Part shown: positions 57,296 to 64,000 of the stretch, one piece after another
How the letters are laid out: each line of letters starts with the position of its first letter
Numbering within the stretch: position 1 is the first letter of the stretch
Assembly: GCF_012489685.1 (NCBI RefSeq)
Contig: NC_080045.1
Span: 9,201,648-9,265,647, forward strand
Length of the DNA: 64,000 nucleotides
Direction: 5' to 3'
Source of the DNA: Lotus japonicus
Taxonomy: Eukaryota; Streptophyta; Magnoliopsida; Fabales; Fabaceae
Translations under genes and position numbers: made by a program
The notes under the pieces: generated by a model
The model's input: only the letters and a program-made list of their open reading frames with translations
What the model was told of the DNA's origin: nothing
The model's database searches: none

Positions 57296-60200
57296 TCATC
57301 CCATAGTGTAAGAAGGGGCTGGTAGGTTGATTACTGTGGTCTTAACCTTTGTCATCATGTTAATACTGTTGGTGATTCCTTGAGAACCAATACCACTATC
57401 CTTCAGACCCTGCCACAAATCATATTCAGCAGTTTAGACAGAGAAAAGAGTTTATTTTAAAAAAAATGTACTAAAATATCTTTATGAATCTGCATGGGTA
57501 CACATTTATTCTTAATCAGTGTTGTTAATTGCAGATCGTTGTTAATTGCAGATCGCAAAAAATAGCGGAAAGTAAAAAATCCGCAATATCAAGACCTCAA
57601 AGCGGAAATTAGAGGCAAATATCGGATAGCGGTGAACCCTCACAGTACTACACTATAGCTGTCATAGCGTTGTGATATCTGCTATTTGACAACAATGTTC
57701 TTAATAGGTTTTGAATCACGGACTGCGCCATAACATCTCAGTTGTGGCAACTGTGACAACCGTGATAGTCCACGATTGTAGGTTTCTTGCTTGTTTGGAA
57801 CCACACTGGGATGCATGTTGGTGATTTTAGTATCATCAATGGATTTTAGTAGTAATGTGATTTATTGAAGGCCGATGCGATTATGCGTTAAGCTCGGAAA
57901 CGAGTAAGGGTAGTGCGGAGTGCACGCTTGTTGAGCCAACGCATAATCGACCGCGATTAGATTGCGGGGTTCCAAGGGGCGGAGCCCCTCGAAATTTTTC
58001 GAAAAGACATTCGGTTTTATTAACCGTTTTTTCCCAGTTTCTGAAACAAACTCCTTATAAAGGAGTCATTTGGCCTTCAGTTTGACACACAGAAAACAAA
58101 ACCGATATCTCTCTACATTCTTGATCTGTTCTTCATTTGCCTGAAGCAGATTGCTCTTCAGAATTATCCTAACAAGGATTTCATGAACCCAGGCAAGAAT
58201 AGAGTCGAAATACTTTGTTCGGAAAGTGTACGAACACGATTCTTCGAAGTTATCCAGGATTATCATACCCTAATTTCTAACAATGCATGTATATGCGCAT
58301 TTCCCCAAAAGCATGAAGTTATAGCTTCTACACAGATGTGTACTTGCAGCGTGTGCACAACTCATTTCCAAACACATTATGCATTGGCCATAATTGACCA
58401 CAATAGTTGCAATGCAATTGTGAGCATAATCCCAATTTTAAATCTTAATTAGATTCTATAATTCATAATATCAATTAATCATGTTTGCATGGTATAAAGG
58501 AGAAACCATGCTCTAGAAACCTTGAGATTTATTTTCTAAAAACAAAAGATTTGTATTATGAAGATTTCTACAAGCTATGAAGCTTTATGGCAACTTTGCT
58601 AGATGAAGGATGACAAAAATTGCACCTGAAAAGGAAAGTGATCAGGTCCACGAGCTGGTGCTGAATTAATTTGAACTGTTCCTGTCTCCATCGCATCGCT
58701 TATCAGCATTGCTTTGTTTATGTCTCTTGTGAAGACACATCCCTGCATTACACATAGAATTGAAGTGTTAGATGAAGTAAGAAAAAATTCTGCCCCTGAA
58801 ATAGATTAATGGCATTTTAACTGAGAATGAGGAGTAAATTATGTCTTATGATGTCACACTCTCAAGTCATCACTAATAAAATGAAAACAAAGTAAGAACA
58901 AAATAGACAACCCCACTTTAGACAGTTATTCATATAAGAGCATCTTATTTTTGAAAAAAAAGTTACAGAATTAAAACTTATAATAACATCAGTGAAACAT
59001 AGAATGTAGCCATCTTCTATGATGTGATATTTTTGTCCTTTGAATTGAATGAATGCACATTTACCAACTGATGCCATACCTGAAGGCCAAAATTGCTAGC
59101 ATTACAATGGTGGATTCCTTCTTCAACATAATTGATTCTGATAACAGGCAAAACCGGTCCGAACGGCTCCTCCCATGCTATCCTCATGTCAGGACGAACG
59201 TTATCCAACAGAACTGGCCATATGAGATTTCCCTCTCTTTTGTATTCCTGGCAGAATGTTGCTCCTTTCTTCTTAGCATCCATTACCAACCCTTCTATAA
59301 AGTTAGCAGAGGATTCTGTTACAACTGGGGTGATATCGCAGTCATCCTCAGGAGGCCCAACAGTTAACTTTGCAACTTTGTCATTGATTTTTTTAACAAG
59401 AGTGTCAGCAACTGATTCCATGACCAAGGCAACCTTCACAGCCGTGCATCTCTGACCACTGATAGAGAAAAAATTTAAGAGCATTTGAATATGAATTGAG
59501 GACTATTGCTGTAATTGGGTCTAATGCAAACACAATGAGAAGGATAGTTCAAGAGAATTTGATATTTTGATTTAATATATATGCACTGTCAGTGTAAAAC
59601 TTCTTTACATTTGCACTGATACTCAATGATTGTACGACACGTCAGAAAGTAAATTTTAAATTTAATTAAAATTATAAATGATGTGACTAATTAAGTTGAT
59701 GTGGGTATGAACTGTTTTGATATCAGTGACAATGCATGCAAATTAAACTAATGATATTTCTCATACAACACATTTTTAAAAGCTGGATAATTTTCGGCTG
59801 AAGGTGCTACATGCTATTGTTACCTGTAGGAGAAACCTCCTTTTGCAATGTTAGCAGCTGCCAAATCCAAGTCAGCATCTTCAAGAATAATGCAAGCATC
59901 TTTTCCACCCAGCTCCATTTGAAGAGGAATCATTCCAGATTTCTTTGATATTGCTATTCCAGTGTCGCCACCTGTGAAACTGAGGATCAATGCGAAATTA
60001 CGAATTAGGTGGGAAAATTTCCATTTGCAATGAAGAAACACCTCTCAAGTAACCAAAAGAACATGTAGGAACTTTTCTATCTTCATAACTTAATGCAATA
60101 ACCCAAAGGTTTTCACGTTATTATCTTATAATTACTTTTGAAACTAAAAGATAAATTGATAACGAAAGGCATGATAAAACCAGCCAAGGATGTAGAGAGA

Positions 60201-63200
60201 AAGAGTATTATTGTGCAAGATAAACCCAAATCCCAAATAGGAATTAGAGAAGGATACATGAATCTGGTGAGCATTTGAGAGACTCACCTCTCTCCTAAGT
60301 CACAATTTCCTAAATGATCCAAAAGATGATTAACCATCTTAACACCCTTATTTACAGTATCCCTCCTCTTAACTAACTCTATGAGCTACTAGAGTTCTAA
60401 CTGAACCGCTAACAACACTCTTACTAACTGCTACTAACTAAAGGATGCCATGTGGGTACCTATCAAGGCTAGATGAGATGTCTAGTATCTTGCTTGTGTC
60501 ATGAACCATTCTAACACGTTTGCTCATGTAAGAGGCCTAACTGGAAAAAAGGTCAAACTCTAGACCACATGGTCATAGAGACTCTAATACTATATCATGA
60601 GCGAACTGTGCTAAAAGCTTAAGCTATTGGGTAAATGACACATGAATGATTTTATATTATATTTCTAACAGTTGTTGGAAGTTGGAACTACATTTGAGGA
60701 TTAGAAATCACATGAATTACTGTAAAGAAAACAATAAACCAACACCGGAATAGTGGACAAAAAGCAGAACAGGATATGCTAAAGAAGTGAAAACTTACCT
60801 TATGCAGTTCACCCCTGGATGCATAGTAAGAAAGTCACCAATCTCAGATCCTTTTCCTGTCACACAGCTAATAAGACCTTTTGGGAAGCCAGCCAAATGA
60901 AAGCAATGCACCATATGTAGTGCAGCAACAGCACCCTGTTAAAACATGGAAATGGAGTTATGGAAGTTAACCAAACCTTATTCCACGGCAGTTACATAAG
61001 GTTCCTCTTTCTTATTCCTAAGAAAGTCCATGAGAGGGCTTTGTTGATCCATGATTTATATCTCGTCTTTGTCTGACTCATAAAGACATACAAAATATAT
61101 GGTACTTGAAATTGTATTTAAATTATATAAATTGTAAAACTATAATTAATAAGTGTACATGCCCTATGAACAGTAGCATACCTGGGTTGGAGGTTTAAGC
61201 ACAATGGAGTTTCCAGCAATAAGCGCCGGACCAATCTTTGAAACAGCCAGATTAACAGGATAGTTAAAGGGTGGAATAGCTAAAATAACTCCTAGTGGAA
61301 TCTGCATACAAGAAAATATCTCAAAATAACACATTATATACAATCTCGAGCATAAAGTCTAGTATATGCTATAGACTGATATTGCAAAGGGAAGTAACAA
61401 GGGGAAATTAAATTTGAAAAAGTAGTACTTCCAGTCCTAATTACTATTGCCTACCCTGCAACCAGACTCTCCTCACACATCTTATTTTCTTTGCATTTCC
61501 ATAAGAAATCCAACCTTGTAATGGCTTCCTTTAAATAATTAGAGGAAATAGACGCATAACTCAATTTTAATGAAGTATAAAATACGAAGATTTAAGAGTT
61601 ATCCTTCTTATAAACTCTTTTCCAAAAGAAAGTAATCAATTTCGGTTGTGTCAAAAATATGAAGATTTAAGAGTTATCCTTCATATAATTTTTTTCCAAA
61701 AGATAGTAATCAATTTCGGATGTGTGTCAAAAATACGAAGATTTAAGAGTTATCCTTCTTAGAAACACTTATTACAGATAAAATAGGAGTATGTGTGTCA
61801 AAAGTGACACAAGAGATGGTATAACCATAACCTTTCTCTTATAGTCATTAATATTAAAGCCATGATGTAATGAAGCAAAGTTCCTCCATGCCCATCCAAA
61901 CATATAGCAAATTAGATATTAGCATTCAAAATTCAAACAGATTGCTATCAGTGGAATGCAATTCATTGTTACCTTTTCGAGCTAACTTCTAATTCTGTCA
62001 TAAATTGTTGAATAGGAGGGAACGATATCCAAAGTGAGTATGCTTTAAAGTCTAGTAAAACAAATTGCTGATGATGAAAACAATGAATTGTCGTTGACAT
62101 GTGTTAATATGAACATCCTAGGCAATCTGGCAAATATTTTTAAACTAAACATAAATAACTTAACAGAAAACAGATTGAACTCATTTGAAGTTCAAGATTT
62201 GAAATGACATTGGTCATATTCCTGTCAAATGGAAGCCTTTGCCCCAAGAAATGGATAAGCCAAACAACAACCAATTCAATTGCTACTTTGTATTTTCAAA
62301 GCACTTTGTTTGTAGTATAACCTTCAGACATACAAAAACTAAGGGTATGATCAGTTTCAATTTTCATTTTCATTTTCGGCATAGGTTTTGTCATTCCTGG
62401 ATTGACACTACTGTTTGAGGGGGCAAGTACTCAACGATCACCTCAATATTAAACTCAATGTATGTTTAGAAATCCTTCTGCAATTGATTCTAAACCCAAA
62501 ATCAAATTTGGGAAGAATTTTCTATGAGTAGGTTAGGTGCTGGAATTGATACTAAGGAAAGAAAAGTAGATTCAAACAGACTATAATAGAAAAATTGCAC
62601 TCAGAAAGGTGAAAAAATAACAAGAAGATTTTGGACATTGCAACTTTCTTAGTTAATACTAGTTACCACTTTTGTATGCCTGTTAATAGGTGTGAACCAT
62701 CATTACCCCCAAAAAACTAGGTCAAAATACCTTGGAAGTGAGACAGTATTTGGTTCTTTCATTGCCTGGAAAACTATCAGAGACCAGAAATTTTCCTTCC
62801 CCAAGAATCCTCACACCTTCCTCAGCACAGTAGGACACCAAATCCCCTGATCTGACAACCTACATAGACATCACAGCATTCACATATGATCAAAAGTATA
62901 ATGCAAGTGAAGACCCAAATGACCAAATCTCAAAAGCATTTACAATATAAACATCTAAGTGAGCCTTCAATAATTGATTCTAGAGTTTAAATCCATTATA
63001 GGGGAAAAAAATTTGTTCTGAGTGTCAGAATTGATTTTGAAGAAATTGAAGCTGATCCTAACATGCTATAATTCTCATTAAGAATTCCTAAAATGATATA
63101 TACATAATATTTGAATGCAAAACTAAAAGTAAACATGAAAGTTGAAAAGAGTAGAAAACAAAGTGGTCTTTAATGAAAAGTTTCAGTTGAACATACTTCA

Positions 63201-63390
63201 GTGACTGCATCCTTAGCTGGCTTTGCAATCTCCTTAACAAGGCACTCTGCAATGGGGGCTTTGTGCTCCTTCAGCAATGCTGCAGCTTTGTGAAGCAACT
63301 CTGCTCTTTTCCACAGTGGAGTCTTGGCCCATGATTTTTGAGCTGTTTTTGCTGATTCTATGACCCTGTTAACCTCTTCCTGGGTACAAG
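57296..63390 (-). CDS. GAPN: Non-phosphorylating NADP-dependent glyceraldehyde-3-phosphate dehydrogenase, 5' exon missing
   Basis: Exons (complement): 63390-63197, 62859-62731, 61301-61182, 60935-60799, 59979-59824, 59458-59080, 58742-58626, 57409-57296. All are GT/AG and phase-consistent, with 447 residues visible. The family has about 496, so roughly 48 N-terminal residues are not seen. The enzyme oxidises glyceraldehyde-3-phosphate to 3-phosphoglycerate in the cytosol, making NADPH (ALDH11 family). Visible motifs: [28 protein letters not shown] (cofactor fold), MELGGKDA (catalytic Glu), GQRCTAV (catalytic Cys), EEPFGPVLP, and the C-terminal SYTMG. No breaks. Introns carry a solo LTR, a decayed MITE, a retroelement scrap and a 74-bp tandem repeat. 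Confidence 0.92.
57816..58282 (+). mobile_element. Solo LTR in last intron of GAPN, ATGCA duplication
   Basis: A 467-bp block begins TGTTGGTGATTTTAG and ends CCTAATTTCTAACA (TG...CA), flanked by the exact 5-bp repeat ATGCA at 57811-57815 and 58283-58287. On the plus strand it has a TATA-like CCTTATAAAGG near 58051 and a downstream leader. It therefore lies antisense to GAPN. No internal region remains, as expected after LTR-LTR recombination. Copia versus gypsy cannot be decided. Confidence 0.85.
59581..59740. repeat. Decayed MITE in GAPN intron
   Basis: It starts ATGCACTGTCAGTGTAAAAC, related to the terminal repeat of the MITE at 21412-21569, and ends near ATCAGTGACAATGCAT, a weak inverted counterpart. 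It lies in the intron between exons 59979-59824 and 59458-59080. Confidence 0.4.
60170..60670 (-). repeat. Possible retroelement fragment in GAPN intron
   Basis: On the minus strand, TGTTAGAAATATAATATAA (from 60671) begins an LTR-like stretch that contains TTTACCCAATAGCTTAAGCT. After TCATGATA comes TAGTATTAGAGTC, resembling a degenerate tRNA-Met primer site (TGGTATCAGAGCC). The rest, to about 60170, is C/T-rich with no coding frame. Borders were not confirmed. Confidence 0.35.
61579..61775. repeat. 74-bp tandem repeat in GAPN intron, ~2.6 copies
   Basis: The unit begins AAATACGAAGATTTAAGAGT and includes CCAAAAGAAAGTAATCAATT. The first full copy starts near 61581, the second near 61655, and a third, partial one near 61731. 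Copies differ at several positions. The intron lies between exons 62859-62731 and 61301-61182. Confidence 0.8.
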
Positions 63391-63639
63391 CTGTTTTGAC
63401 ACAAAAGTTAGCACCTTCCAATATAAAACTAAAAAAATAAAAATCAATATGATGATATAGAACGTTATTACTTTTGAATTGCATCAACAACACATATGAT
63501 TGGTTTTGTTACAGAATAAAATTATAGGTCGAGTACATTGGCCCAATATTGACTTGTTCTTATGCATTTTGAGAATAAAGATTCCTCATTAAGGTGATAT
63601 TGTCTAATAACTGATATATCTGTTATACAATAATATCAT

Positions 63640-64000
63640 ATTAATATTTGATTCTATATATTCAGGTTTGTTGCACCCTACGTATATATACATCATTAGG
63701 GAACATATCTCATGTACACACTAATTTTTCAACAAGAATCCTTATTTCTCATTCAACTTTGCTGACTTGAGCGTCAGAGTGTTTTGCAAGTACTCACCCC
63801 CGGCGCACACCTAGACATTGGATACTTGAAGAAAGAGACCCTTGGCGAGGAGCACCCAACACATTGGTCAACCTTCTAACGTGATTATCCACCAAACAAG
63901 TTTGGGTGAAATTCTTAGTCATACCGAGAAAATCACTTTGACGCCAAATTCATAGTGATCTTAGTTTCTTCAAAAAGAAATTTCTACCATTGTTCTATGT
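63640..64000 (+). repeat. Probable LTR part at the right edge
   Basis: It contains CTGACTTGAGCGTCAGAGTG and then TTTTGCAAGTACTCACCCCC (63763-63802), a sequence block seen in the transcribed part of many plant LTR retrotransposons. A TATA-like run (CGTATATATACATC) lies at 63682-63695. It lies in or beyond the first GAPN intron. No end is visible before the window stops. Confidence 0.45.

Overview
This is a stretch of plant nuclear DNA. Three spliced eukaryotic genes, all on the minus strand, sit in AT-rich sequence full of plant transposons. The protein sequences and repeat content (Au-type SINE, Tourist and Stowaway MITEs, Ty3/gypsy and Ty1/copia remnants, L1-type LINEs with an RRM-bearing ORF1) fit a eudicot. 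A legume is my best guess, from general similarity only; I cannot fix the genus.

Three host genes could be traced exon by exon, with GT/AG junctions and consistent phase. (1) 26709-23916: UBP22-like ubiquitin-specific protease of the SAGA deubiquitination module, 3 exons, 553 codons, complete. (2) 48848-40344: PDS5C-like cohesin cofactor with a Tudor domain, 13 exons, 884 codons, complete. (3) 63390-57296: cytosolic non-phosphorylating NADP-dependent glyceraldehyde-3-phosphate dehydrogenase (GAPN, ALDH11 family), 8 exons. Its first exon (about 48 codons) is not visible and probably lies beyond the right edge. The three serve unrelated housekeeping roles (histone H2B deubiquitination, sister-chromatid cohesion, cytosolic NADPH supply), and nothing suggests they work together.

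Layout. 1-2131: AT-rich, probably a reversed LTR. 2141-3190: fold-back element with 9-bp target duplication. 3228-9343: near full-length but broken L1-type LINE. About 9885-10087: lone Mutator-like terminal repeat. 10704-11827: reversed LINE fragment split by a small TRIM retrotransposon. 11822-12613: inverted repeat carrying a copia reverse-transcriptase scrap. 14177-15098: Stowaway MITE and CACTA-like end. 15600-20860: gypsy-type gag gene (coiled coil) followed by an inverted, deleted gag-integrase fusion. 21412-22811: two MITEs and a plastid ndhB insert. 23916-26709: UBP22. 28748-30944: perfect-looking inverted duplication of a DCAF8-like WD40 pseudogene. 33251-38650: 5S-derived Cassandra-like sequence, decayed gypsy integrase, and copia and gypsy LTRs. 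40344-48848: PDS5C. 49758-50610: retroposon with poly(A) and target duplication. 53245-56083: LINE ORF1 scrap, small MITE and Mutator-like element. 57296-63390: GAPN, with a solo LTR in its last intron. 63640-64000: probable LTR.

The most unusual item is the DCAF8-like inverted duplication at 28748-30944. It has about 1.04-kb arms and a roughly 106-bp loop, the architecture expected of a young hairpin siRNA or proto-miRNA locus derived from a protein gene. All family assignments come from reading the sequence; no database search was possible.
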